Positions 24,344-33,221 of a stretch of 64,000 nucleotides of DNA are shown here, piece by piece. The notes below the pieces were generated by a model. That model was not told the origin of the DNA and searched no databases. It worked only from the letters and a program-made list of their open reading frames with translations. Source of the stretch: Planctomycetota bacterium (GTDB lineage: Bacteria; Planctomycetota; UBA1135; GCA-002686595). The translations under genes and the position numbers were made by a program. The stretch's first letter is position 1; every line of letters begins with the position of its first letter. Where the stretch lies: the NCBI GenBank assembly GCA_014237855.1, contig JABACD010000013.1, forward strand, positions 25,147 to 89,146, given 5' to 3'.

Positions 24344-26887
24344 CTAGCACTGACTGAAGCCGCAGGAGTAGCACTTCACACAGCCTTCCTCGAAGGCAAG
24401 CGCAGAGGTGCACGAGGGGCACTTGAGCTTGTACTGCGAGATATTGCGAGGCCGCGCGCTACTGGCCTTCGGTGCCGGAGCGGCAGACGAGGTCTCCTTG
24501 GCAGGATCGATAACGTCGGGGCGAAGGTCACCGAGCAGAAGTCCGCGCAGACCCTGCTTGCTCTTTGCCTCGAGGTAGCGACACAAGGCTCTCGCAAGAC
24601 CATCTGCGAGTGACATGATTCGACCGTCCTTGGTCGGAACTGTCATGCTTGAACCAATACCGTCGAGCTGCTTGACCGCAAGCTCCAGGCCACCGTTCGA
24701 ACGCAGCCAGAGGCTCAAGATCCGGCAGATTGCCTCGAGATCGGAGTTGGCCACGTCACCGCCCTTTCCAAGCTGGGCAAAGACCTCGCGCTCTCGGCCA
24801 GACACCGGATCCACAGAGACCTTCACGTGCATGTTGCCAAAGGGCGTCATCTGGCGGATGCGCAGACAGCTCATGATCTCCGGCAGACGTATAGGAGCCA
24901 GCATCATCTCGCCATCCGCAGTCTTCTGCATGAGCATGGCGGTCTCGTCAAGCTTCGGCGTCGCGGGCTCGGCCTCAGCCTTCTCCATGCCGGAATTCTT
25001 GAGCGACATCGGTTGCATCTCGCGGCAACCATCACGGTAGACCGTGACGCCCTTGACCCCTTCTTCGATCGCGAGCTCGTAGATCTCTCGGACATCTTCC
25101 GGCGTTGCTTCGCGAGGGAAGTTGATGGTCTTCGAGATGGAAGCGTCACAATGCCGCTGGAATGCGGCCTGCATGCGCATGTGCCACCGGGGCTCGATAT
25201 CGTGAGCCGTGACAAACACCTTGCGCAGATCCTCAGGGAAACCCTCGTAGTGCGCGATCGTTCCCGTAGTGATCGCCTCCTCAATCAACTCATCGCTGAA
25301 GACACCACGGTCACGGGTGATGCGCTCGAAGACGTAGTTGACCTCGCGCATCACCGTCGGGCGGCCAGCTGTGTCCTTCATCACCTGGCGATCGAAGGCC
25401 AGGCTGAACATCGGCTCGATACCGCCTGAGCAGTTGGCGATGATCGAGATGGTTCCTGTCGGGGCCACGGTCGTGGTGTAGGAGTTACGAATCGGGCGGT
25501 TCTGCGCCTCCCAGTCTGATCCTTCCCAGGCAGGGAATGAGCCACGCTCTTCAGCCAAGATCTCGGAAGCCACATGTGACTCTTCATTGAGCACACGCAT
25601 GATCTCCTCGCCAAAGCGCAGACCTTCCTCGGAGTTGTAGGGAATGCCGAGCTTGTAGAGAGCATCCGCAAAGCCCATGACTCCCAGGCCGATGCGGCGG
25701 GTCGTCTTCGACATGTTCTCGATCGCTCGCAGCGGGTAGCGATTGACCTCGATCACATCATCGAGGAAGCGCGTCGAGCTGTGGATGACCGACTTGAAGT
25801 GATTCCAATCGAAGGCCAGTTCGCCGTCCGTTCCCTCCTTGACGAGGATGCCGAGGTTGACCGACCCCAGGTTGCAGGAATCGTAGGGGTGGAGAGGCTG
25901 CTCCCCACAGGGATTCGTCGCCTCGATCTCGCCGACGTTCTTGATCGGATTCTGAGCATTGATGCGATCGATGAAGACCACTCCGGGCTCGCCGCTCTGG
26001 TGAGCATGCTCGATGATTCGATCCCAGATTTCACCGACCCTCCAGAACTCCCCGCTGGGCGCCCCCGCTTCGGTCAGCTTGGCCAGTTTCTCAATCTTGC
26101 CCGTCCGCGGGTTCTTGACCTCGTGAACCGCATCGGGGTTGGTGCGCACCTGCTCGCAGAACTTGTCCGTCACGGCGACGGAGAGGTTGTAGTTCTCAAG
26201 CTTGGTCCGGTCGTCCTTGATGACGATGAACTGCAAGATGTCCGGGTGGTCGATGCGCAACATGCCCATGTTCGCACCACGACGGAAAGCACCCTGTTGG
26301 ATGGCATCTGTGGCCTTCGAGAAGACCTGCATGAACGAGAGCGGCCCCTCAGTCGTGCCCCCCGAAGAGCGCACCAGGTCACCCTGGGGGCGCAAGCGGG
26401 AGAAGCTGAACCCTGTTCCTCCGCCAGCCTTCTGAATCAAGGCCGTGGCCTTGATCGCCTCAAAGATGCCGTCGATGGAGTCCTCCACCGGAATCACGAA
26501 GCAGGCCGACAGCATGCCCATCTCCCGCCCTGCGTTCATCAGGCAGGGGCTGTTCGGCATGAACTCCCGCTTTGCCATGAGCTCGTAGAACTCCTCGGCA
26601 ACGCGAACTGCCCGCTCCTCGTTCTCCGGTGAGAACATGAGCTCCGCTCGGGCTACATGTGAGGCCACCCTCCAAAAGAGCTGTCGAGGCGTCTCGATCA
26701 GGCTTCCGGTTTCTGGGTCCTTCTTCAAATATCGACGCTCAAGGACCGTGATGGCGTTGGGCGTCAGGTCCGGCTCAACCAGCGAAGAGGGGGGGTCGAC
26801 CGACTTGAAGGCCGCCACCTTATCTCCGTGAAGTTGGGCTGAAATCTCGGTGCGTTTGCCGTGGGTGATCTGTGCAGTGGGATTCAC
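24344..26887 (-). CDS. nrdJ: adenosylcobalamin-dependent (class II) ribonucleotide reductase
   Basis: NrdJ makes deoxyribonucleotides using a B12-derived radical, with or without oxygen. Seen: NSPCLMNAGREMGMLSACFV near residues 116-135, KAGGGTGFSFSRLRP, NPCGEQPLHPYDSCNLGSVN (active-site Cys-Gly-Glu loop, about 326-345), APTGTISIIANCSGGIEP, and a C-terminal zinc-ribbon-like end with CPSC and CYSCGFSQC. The 847-residue length fits this class. The start is GTG at 26887. The nearest purine-rich sequence, AGGAGA, is about 12 nt upstream, longer than usual. Presence of nrdJ implies B12 uptake or synthesis, consistent with the cobalamin-type radical SAM gene at 60828. Confidence 0.95.
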   Translation of the reverse strand: MNPTAQITHGKRTEISAQLHGDKVAAFKSVDPPSSLVEPDLTPNAITVLERRYLKKDPETGSLIETPRQLFWRVASHVARAELMFSPENEERAVRVAEEFYELMAKREFMPNSPCLMNAGREMGMLSACFVIPVEDSIDGIFEAIKATALIQKAGGGTGFSFSRLRPQGDLVRSSGGTTEGPLSFMQVFSKATDAIQQGAFRRGANMGMLRIDHPDILQFIVIKDDRTKLENYNLSVAVTDKFCEQVRTNPDAVHEVKNPRTGKIEKLAKLTEAGAPSGEFWRVGEIWDRIIEHAHQSGEPGVVFIDRINAQNPIKNVGEIEATNPCGEQPLHPYDSCNLGSVNLGILVKEGTDGELAFDWNHFKSVIHSSTRFLDDVIEVNRYPLRAIENMSKTTRRIGLGVMGFADALYKLGIPYNSEEGLRFGEEIMRVLNEESHVASEILAEERGSFPAWEGSDWEAQNRPIRNSYTTTVAPTGTISIIANCSGGIEPMFSLAFDRQVMKDTAGRPTVMREVNYVFERITRDRGVFSDELIEEAITTGTIAHYEGFPEDLRKVFVTAHDIEPRWHMRMQAAFQRHCDASISKTINFPREATPEDVREIYELAIEEGVKGVTVYRDGCREMQPMSLKNSGMEKAEAEPATPKLDETAMLMQKTADGEMMLAPIRLPEIMSCLRIRQMTPFGNMHVKVSVDPVSGREREVFAQLGKGGDVANSDLEAICRILSLWLRSNGGLELAVKQLDGIGSSMTVPTKDGRIMSLADGLARALCRYLEAKSKQGLRGLLLGDLRPDVIDPAKETSSAAPAPKASSARPRNISQYKLKCPSCTSALAFEEGCVKCYSCGFSQC

Positions 26888-27194
26888 GGGCGCGCTGGTC
26901 TCCTGATTCTCTCGGGACTGTTCGTGTTTGGGCAGGTATCCATGACCGAAAGGGTAGAGTCCATCACCCCCAAGAAGACCTAGGTAATATGCCCTAAATT
27001 GCTTTCCAGTAGCGGCTTAGCCAAATCCGTGGCACACACCCCTTGCCTGGCGAGCAGGTCTTTCCCCCCGTCGATGCAGAACTCAAATTACATGACGGGG
27101 TGGACATCCCCCAAGAAGATTAAGCTCCCGAGACTGAGAACCAACCCTAGATATTGTGGCAGTGACACTTAGATCCACACCACATGTAGGGGCG
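26888..27194. other. nrdJ leader / murJ-nrdJ intergenic region
   Basis: 307 bases without a gene. On the minus strand a segment at 26892-26909 (GAATCAGGAGACCAGCGC) agrees with 14 of 17 positions of the B12-box consensus, but the rest of a cobalamin riboswitch core is not convincing. Two copies of TCTTCTTGGGGG occur on the minus strand, near 27108-27119 and 26970-26981. No clear terminator for murJ was found. Confidence 0.4.
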
Positions 27195-28892
27195 CTATTT
27201 CCCGCGCATCTTGTACCAAATCCCCTGGAAACGGAGCGCAAATGATGTCCGCTCCGGAACACGAAGAATCAGGGTGGCCAGTATGAACGTCAGAATGCCC
27301 GTCCCTATCGAGGCTGCCAGGGCCATGAATCCGGGGAGCACGGTCTCCAGAGCGGCTTGAGCCAACCCGGCAGACAGACCGCAAGAGACTGCCGCGCCGA
27401 GCATGCGAAGAAGCCCACTTGCGAAGCCCGGAAGAGCGCCGGGCAGGCCAAGCCGACCCCGCAGTCCGGGTAAGAGGAACAAGAGGTTTCCAAAGCTGGT
27501 GATGGTTGTTGCCAGAGCCAGTCCGTCCGCATCCATCCCAGCGAAACGAATCAGAACGACGTTGAGGACCGCGTTCAGAATCAACATCAGGCAGGAGATT
27601 CGCACCGGTGTCGCAAAGTCGCCCATCGCGTAATAAGTGCGCGCTACGAGGCCTACTGCCCCAGCAGGGACGATTGCAAGGCAGAGCATTCGAAGAGTTG
27701 CCGCCGTGCGGTCCACACCTGTAGCCCCAAAGTTCCCGTACTCGAAGAGCGCTGAGGTTACGGGGATCGAGAGTGCGAAGAGTCCGAGAGTCGCCGGTAA
27801 CGCAAGGAACAGGACGTTGCGTTGAGTCTCGTCATGCAATCGCCTCAGCTCTCCTAGCTTGCGCTGCTGGCCCAGCGCCGCCAGAGCAGGGAAGACCGCC
27901 GTGGTCGCGGCGAAGGCCACCAGAGCCAGCGGAAACTGCTGCACACGATTCGCGAGGTAGTGAACGGTTTGCCCTCCGGGAGGCAGCAGGCTCTGGGCCA
28001 TCAGACCGTCGAGCATGACGTTGACTTGATATACCGCAGCGCCGAGCGCCAGGGGAGCGCTCTTCTTCAAGACGGCCAAGGCCGAACGACGATCCTCGGG
28101 AGAGGAGATGGCAACCCAGCCACCTCGGGGGATGAGCCCTCGTTTTCTCAAGGCAGGCCACATCAGCAGGAGCTGAGCCAGGCCGGCCAGCAGCACCCCC
28201 CAGGCCAGCCAGCGGACCAGGCCGAGCTGTGAATCAAGGGCGTCGCTGCCCCCCCCAGTCAGGAAGACCCCAAGCAGCACCAGGGTCGCTATCCACACCC
28301 CATTCAGGACCACCGGGCCCAGAGCCGGCAGAAAGTAGTGCGCCCGCACGTTCAGAGCTCCACCTGCCGCGGCCGTGAGGCAGACGAAGATGACGAAGGG
28401 CATCAGGCGAAGGGTGAACTCTCGAATGAGCTCGGGGTTGGGCCCTAGCCACTCGAAGGTGGTTCCCGGGAGGGTGTCCGGGAGGAACCAAACCGCGAGC
28501 ATGACAACCCCGCACAGGCCAATCAGGAGCAGGAAGAGCAGCCTCATGGTGGCTGCAAACAGCGAGCAGCCGGCCTCGTTTCCGCCTCGCGCATCGGCAG
28601 CGGTCAGAGAGGTCTGGAGGGCCGTGGACAGGGCTCCCTCCCCGAGAAAACGTCTGAACAGGTTCGGGATCCGCCAGGCGAACAGAAAGGCGTCATAGAC
28701 GATGGAGGCGTCGCCGAACAAGCCTGCAGAGATTGTCTCGCGGACCAGACCCAGGACCCTGGAGAGCAAGGTCAACAGAGAGATCCAGACCGTACGCTTG
28801 CCCACCCCCTTCTGGCGGCCGATGACTCCGTCGCCTGTAGAACCCGCGGCCAGGGCTTCGTCGGTGCGCGCTTCGGGACCGAGCTCGCTCAC
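27195..28892 (-). CDS. murJ: lipid II flippase MurJ (MviN)
   Basis: MurJ moves lipid-linked peptidoglycan precursor across the inner membrane. The 565-residue polytopic protein (about 14 hydrophobic segments) has the family N-terminus SRVLGLVRETISAGLFGDAS with DAFLFAWRIPNLFRRFLGEG, where the conserved Arg residues of the cavity lie. Later come RVQQFPLALVAFAATTAVFP and LVARTYYAMGDFATPVRIS. Nothing unusual apart from a hydrophilic N-terminal extension of about 30 residues. Stop of the YqeY-like gene lies 10 bp upstream, so it is probably co-transcribed with gyrA. Confidence 0.94.
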   Translation of the reverse strand: MSELGPEARTDEALAAGSTGDGVIGRQKGVGKRTVWISLLTLLSRVLGLVRETISAGLFGDASIVYDAFLFAWRIPNLFRRFLGEGALSTALQTSLTAADARGGNEAGCSLFAATMRLLFLLLIGLCGVVMLAVWFLPDTLPGTTFEWLGPNPELIREFTLRLMPFVIFVCLTAAAGGALNVRAHYFLPALGPVVLNGVWIATLVLLGVFLTGGGSDALDSQLGLVRWLAWGVLLAGLAQLLLMWPALRKRGLIPRGGWVAISSPEDRRSALAVLKKSAPLALGAAVYQVNVMLDGLMAQSLLPPGGQTVHYLANRVQQFPLALVAFAATTAVFPALAALGQQRKLGELRRLHDETQRNVLFLALPATLGLFALSIPVTSALFEYGNFGATGVDRTAATLRMLCLAIVPAGAVGLVARTYYAMGDFATPVRISCLMLILNAVLNVVLIRFAGMDADGLALATTITSFGNLLFLLPGLRGRLGLPGALPGFASGLLRMLGAAVSCGLSAGLAQAALETVLPGFMALAASIGTGILTFILATLILRVPERTSFALRFQGIWYKMRGK

Positions 28893-28902
28893 TCGGGGGC
28901 CT

Positions 28903-29349
28903 TCAGGAGCCCAAGAGATCCTTGACCAGCTGCTGGGCGAGCTTGCCGTCGATCAACCCCTTGTGCCTCGCCATCAGCGCCTTCATCACCAGCCCCATGT
29001 CCTTCATGGAAGTGGCTCCGGATTCCGTGATGGCCTCCTGAACAGCAGCTCGAGCCTCATCCTCGGACATCTGCTCCGGAAGGTAGCCCTCGATCACGGC
29101 GATCTCCGCCAGCTCTTTCTCGGCCAGTTCAGGGCGGCCGTGTTCCTGATACTGTTCAACTGAGTCGCGACGCGTCTTCACGCAACGGCCCAGGACAGCG
29201 AGCTCATCCGCATCACTGAGGTCTCTCTGAATCTCGATGCGAGTGTTTTTCAGTTCGGCCACGACCATCCGCAGGGTGTCGCGCGCGACGGCGTTCTGCT
29301 CGCGCATGGCCTTCTTGAGGTCTTCCGATATGCGTGTAGAGAGTGACAT
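28903..29349 (-). CDS. GatB/YqeY domain protein
   Basis: 148 residues, all helical, with the YqeY layout: KKAMREQNAVARDTLRMVVA at the N-terminus, RRDSVEQYQEHGRPELAEKE, IEGYLPEQMSEDE, and C-terminal MKALMARHKGLIDGKLAQQL. The domain is related to the tRNA-binding tail of GatB amidotransferase; its own cellular role is not settled. It is often encoded near DNA or translation housekeeping genes. It starts 4 bp after the gyrA stop, so coupling with gyrA is likely. Confidence 0.92.
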   Translation of the reverse strand: MSLSTRISEDLKKAMREQNAVARDTLRMVVAELKNTRIEIQRDLSDADELAVLGRCVKTRRDSVEQYQEHGRPELAEKELAEIAVIEGYLPEQMSEDEARAAVQEAITESGATSMKDMGLVMKALMARHKGLIDGKLAQQLVKDLLGS

Positions 29350-29353
29350 GAAC

Positions 29354-31924
29354 TTACTCCATCTCCTCTTCGCCGTCGGCCTGATCCGATTCTTCGACCG
29401 GGTCGATCTTGGCGCCCTCAGGTAGGTCGCCAGGGACCTCCAAGCCCTCGTTCTCGGCTGTGTATTTCTCGATGTCAGCCTCGGCCACCGCCTCGATCGC
29501 CACCAGCGAGTCCTCCCCCTTGAGGTTGATCAGGCGGACCCCTTGGGTGTTGCGCCCCATGGTGCTGATCGCTCCGACCTCGGTTCGCACGATCATGCCC
29601 AGCTCGGTGATGAACATCACATCGTCACCCTCCTGACAGACCGTAACCCCGACGACCTCGCCATTGCGGTCGTTACATCGGATGTTGATCACGCCCTGGC
29701 CTCCGCGTCCCTTGATCGGATACTCCTCAATCGGGGTGCGCTTGCCATAACCGCGGGCTGTAGCTGTAAGCACTGTCGTGGTTTCGTGGGCCACTACCAT
29801 GCCTACAACCCGGTCATCGTTCTTGAGTCGAATTCCACGGACACCTCGCGCCGTACGGCCCATCACCCTGGCCGCAGCTTCATCGAAGCGAATCGATCGT
29901 CCCGCTGCCGTGCAGAGCAAGATCGTGTCCACTGGACGGGTCAGCCCCACTCCGACAACGGCGTCGTCTTCCTCGAGCTTGATGGCCCAGATCCCACCCT
30001 TCTTGGGTCGGGAGAAGGCCTCGAGCGCCGTCTTCTTGACGATTCCCTTGCGGGTCGCAAAGAACACACTGCTCTCGTTGTCGAACTCCACCACACGCTG
30101 GATGTTGGTGATCTCCTCGCCCTCCTGCATCGTCAGGAGGTTTGATATCGATCGCCCCTTCGACGTTCGTCCGGCCTCTGGAAGGTTGTAGACCTTCAAC
30201 CAGTAGACCTTGCCGGTGTTGGAGAAGCACAGCAGGGTGTCGTGCGTTCCAGCCACGAAGATCGACTTGAGCACGTCACCTTCTTTTGAGTCGGAGCCCC
30301 GCACTCCTCGACCACCACGACCCTGGGCGCGATAGATGTCGCTCGCAGTTCGCTTGACATAGCCGTCCCTCGAGTAGGTGACGACCATCAGGTCTTCGGT
30401 TATCAACTCCTCGATGTTGAAGCTGCCATCGATCTCCTCATCGGAGATCTCCGTACGTCTGTCATCGCCGTACTTGGCTTCGACGTCATCCAGGTCCGTG
30501 CGGATCATGGCCACGACTCGCTCATCGCGATCGAGGATGTCCATCAGGTCGGCGATTTCGGCCACGAGCTTGTTGTACTCGTCTTCCAGCTTCTCTCTCT
30601 CCAGCCCTGTCAGGCTGCCCAGGCGCATGTCGACGATTGCCTGAGACTGACGGTCCGAGAGGGAATAGCGATCGGAGAGTGCTGACTTGGCGTCCTCTCG
30701 GCTCGCGCTGGCACGGATGATCTTGATCACCTCATCGATGTTGTCCACGGCAATTCGTAGACCCTCGACGATGTGCTTGCGGTCCTCAGCCTTCTTGAGC
30801 AAGAAGCTGGTCCGGCGCCTGATGACCACGCGGCGATGGTCGATATAGGCGTCCAACAGACCGCGCAATGGGAAGGTCCGTGGCTTGTCGTTGTCGATCG
30901 CCAGGTTGATGATCGAGTAGGTCGTCTGTAGCGACGTGAACTTGAATAGCTGATTGGCGATGACCTGGGAGTCCTCGCCACGCTTGAGTTCAACGACCAG
31001 CCGCATCCCCTGACGGTCCGATTCGTCCCTGACGTCCGCGATTCCGGTGATGCGCCCATCGCGCACCACCTCAACGATCTTGTCGATGATCGTTGTCTTC
31101 TTCACCTGATAGGGGATCTCGGTGATGACGAGTTGTTCCTTGATGCCCTTTGGCTCAACGTGGTAGCGACCGCGCAAGCGGACGTGCCCCCTACCCGTCG
31201 AGTACGCCTGGGCGATGCCGCTGCGCCCCATGATGATCCCCCCGGTGGGGAAGTCGGGGCCCTTGACGATTGAGCCCAGCTCGGCCAGACCGATCCCGGG
31301 GTCGGTCAGGACCGCCTTGATTGCCTGACAGATCTCGCGGAGGTTGTGGGGCGGTAGCGAGCACGCCATTCCAACGGCAATTCCATCGGAGCCGTTGCAA
31401 AGCAGGTTGGGGAAACGGCTGGGCAAGACAGTCGGCTGCTTGCGCGTCTCGTCATAGTTCCACTCGTAGTCAACCGTGTCCTTGTCGAGATCGGTCAGGA
31501 GCTCGACAGCGGTCCCCGCCATGCGAGCTTCTGTGTATCGCATGGCCGCGGGCGGATCCCCATCGATCGATCCGAAGTTGCCCTGGCCATCGACCAGTGG
31601 GTAGCGCAATGAGAAGTCCTGCGCCATGCGAACCATCGTCGGGTAGACGACCGCTTCACCATGGGGGTGGTAGTTTCCCGATGTGTCTCCGGCTACCTTC
31701 GCGCACTTCCTGTACTTCGACCGTGGGCCAAGATTCAGGTCGTCCATCGCGACCAGGATCCTGCGCTGAGAAGGCTTGAGCCCATCTCGTACATCGGGAA
31801 GTGCCCGTGCCTTGATGACGCTGAGGGCGTACGTCAGGTACGACTCCTTCATCTCTGACACGATTGATCGTGTCGTGATATTCCCACCCGTGGGCATGGC
31901 GGTGCTTTCGTCCTGGTCTGTCAT
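29354..31924 (-). CDS. gyrA: DNA gyrase subunit A
   Basis: GyrA cuts and rejoins DNA during negative supercoiling. The 856-residue product has [19 protein letters not shown], the quinolone-region [20 protein letters not shown], the catalytic tyrosine in [10 protein letters not shown], and a C-terminal six-blade DNA-wrapping domain with repeated GxRxIxLxxDDxVVG-like units. The GyrA-box RGGQGV (residues about 757-762) indicates gyrase rather than topoisomerase IV. Compared with E. coli, positions 83 and 87 are Ala and Pro in place of Ser and Asp. gyrB is not in the window. Transcription probably comes from the promoter at 33137-33165 through the eIF2B-like gene. Confidence 0.96.
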   Translation of the reverse strand: MTDQDESTAMPTGGNITTRSIVSEMKESYLTYALSVIKARALPDVRDGLKPSQRRILVAMDDLNLGPRSKYRKCAKVAGDTSGNYHPHGEAVVYPTMVRMAQDFSLRYPLVDGQGNFGSIDGDPPAAMRYTEARMAGTAVELLTDLDKDTVDYEWNYDETRKQPTVLPSRFPNLLCNGSDGIAVGMACSLPPHNLREICQAIKAVLTDPGIGLAELGSIVKGPDFPTGGIIMGRSGIAQAYSTGRGHVRLRGRYHVEPKGIKEQLVITEIPYQVKKTTIIDKIVEVVRDGRITGIADVRDESDRQGMRLVVELKRGEDSQVIANQLFKFTSLQTTYSIINLAIDNDKPRTFPLRGLLDAYIDHRRVVIRRRTSFLLKKAEDRKHIVEGLRIAVDNIDEVIKIIRASASREDAKSALSDRYSLSDRQSQAIVDMRLGSLTGLEREKLEDEYNKLVAEIADLMDILDRDERVVAMIRTDLDDVEAKYGDDRRTEISDEEIDGSFNIEELITEDLMVVTYSRDGYVKRTASDIYRAQGRGGRGVRGSDSKEGDVLKSIFVAGTHDTLLCFSNTGKVYWLKVYNLPEAGRTSKGRSISNLLTMQEGEEITNIQRVVEFDNESSVFFATRKGIVKKTALEAFSRPKKGGIWAIKLEEDDAVVGVGLTRPVDTILLCTAAGRSIRFDEAAARVMGRTARGVRGIRLKNDDRVVGMVVAHETTTVLTATARGYGKRTPIEEYPIKGRGGQGVINIRCNDRNGEVVGVTVCQEGDDVMFITELGMIVRTEVGAISTMGRNTQGVRLINLKGEDSLVAIEAVAEADIEKYTAENEGLEVPGDLPEGAKIDPVEESDQADGEEEME

Positions 31925-31979
31925 CCTGCTTCGTTACCGGCTGATCTCATACATTCGTTGTCCACCTGGATGACGGCTT

Positions 31980-33053
31980 TCAGGACCCTTGCCTTGGAGT
32001 GCAAGGGTCCGAGATGCTCGTGCGCATGCTGCGCGTGCAGATGGTGGCGAGGGACTCGGGCCCCTCCTCCGTGATCCAGACACGGACGCAATCTGCATCC
32101 GTGAGTTCGTAAGGTTGGCTCTCCACGCGAACCTCCTCCGGCCCGTGGCTCCAGAGGTTCCAGCGCTCTAACTCTCCCCAACCGGGAAGTTCGGTGATCC
32201 CTGCGGGCATTAGCTTGTCCGATGTGCAGATCACATTGACCGGCACTTCGTGGCGAGCCGCCTCTGAGATCAAGAGACCTGTTCCGACCAGGCCAACAAA
32301 GCTGGTCGATCCCACAGCCTCCGTTCCCAACCAGATTCGATCCACTGAGTGAACAGCTCCCAGGACTGCAGTATCCCACAGGAGCCTCACGCCGATCCCC
32401 AGAGAGGCCAACTGCCGAGCCATGCGCTTGCCGCTCTGGTCGGCAGCACCAAGGCCGACGACGACTTCGGGATAGAGCCCGCCTTGCTGGGCTCCGCCCA
32501 GGCAGGCCAGGACCGTCTCCGAATAGCCGGAAAGCAGGATCGTCTCGTGACGTTCGAGCGAACGCAGGGCGTGGGGCACGACTGACTCGGGGGCAACCAA
32601 CCTCCTCGTTGGAGTGGTCAGTCTCTCCGCTCCTGCTGGACTCTCCTCCTCGCTACAGATCAACCAGCCTTCCAGCACTTGGCCGAGCTCTTCGCGGAGG
32701 AGCTCCTCGGAACCGGCGTCCTGGGTGGATGCACTGCGGTGAAAGGCCGCGCGAACTCCGTCGACGAATTTCGAGCAAACCCCGCGCCATCCATGATTGG
32801 TCACCCATTCACGCCAGCCGAGCTCTAGTTCGAATCCCGCATCCTCATGGCCAGTACCCTGGTGACCCCAGCCCCGGGGTCGGTCGGCCAGCCAGGACTT
32901 AGTCAAGGTGGCCGCCTCCAGCGTCACATCAATCGAGGATGCCGCTCGATCAAGGCTGCACTCCCGGAGTCGCTCCTTGAGGCTCCTGGCTGCCCCGGCA
33001 CGCTCCTCCCGAGTGGAGGGCGACCAGGACCATCGGATACGGTGGGCAGGCAT
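31980..33053 (-). CDS. eIF2B alpha/beta/delta-like protein
   Basis: 357 residues. The C-terminal half matches the IF-2B/MtnA/ribose-1,5-bisphosphate isomerase superfamily: a Rossmann-like strand ETILLSGYSETVLACLGG, VVVGLGAADQSGKRMARQLA, GIGVRLLWDTAVLGAVHSVD, and IWLGTEAVGSTSFVGLVGTG followed by a P-V-N-V-I strand. In MtnA the Asp of a G-A-D motif is catalytic; here the corresponding stretch reads GTEAV, so Glu may replace it. The N-terminal half (about 1-150) is helical and not recognised. Substrate unknown. It lies 55 bp upstream of gyrA on the same strand. Confidence 0.78.
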   Translation of the reverse strand: MPAHRIRWSWSPSTREERAGAARSLKERLRECSLDRAASSIDVTLEAATLTKSWLADRPRGWGHQGTGHEDAGFELELGWREWVTNHGWRGVCSKFVDGVRAAFHRSASTQDAGSEELLREELGQVLEGWLICSEEESPAGAERLTTPTRRLVAPESVVPHALRSLERHETILLSGYSETVLACLGGAQQGGLYPEVVVGLGAADQSGKRMARQLASLGIGVRLLWDTAVLGAVHSVDRIWLGTEAVGSTSFVGLVGTGLLISEAARHEVPVNVICTSDKLMPAGITELPGWGELERWNLWSHGPEEVRVESQPYELTDADCVRVWITEEGPESLATICTRSMRTSISDPCTPRQGS

Positions 33054-33136
33054 CGAATCGAAGCAGAGGGCGATGGGGGCCGTCTCGGGCCTAATAGGGG
33101 GTGACCGCTGCCACGAGGCTTGCGGTCCGGGCGAGC

Positions 33137-33165
33137 ATTATCGCCAGACGGACCTTGACCCTCAA
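33137..33165 (-). promoter_or_regulatory. sigma-70-type promoter upstream of the eIF2B-like gene and gyrA
   Basis: On the minus strand TTGAGG (33160-33165) and GATAAT (33137-33142) are separated by exactly 17 bases, 4/6 and 5/6 matches to the consensus. Transcription would start near 33130, about 77 bases before the eIF2B-like ATG. Confidence 0.55.
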
Positions 33166-33221
33166 CGGGGGGCCTACATTTATATAGGGGGTCTGCTGAC
33201 TGACCTTCCCCCCAGGGGGTG

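Noticed and set aside
27030..27046. Sigma-54-like TGGCACACACCCCTTGC on the plus strand
   Set aside because: GG-to-GC spacing is two bases too long and no plus-strand gene lies downstream.
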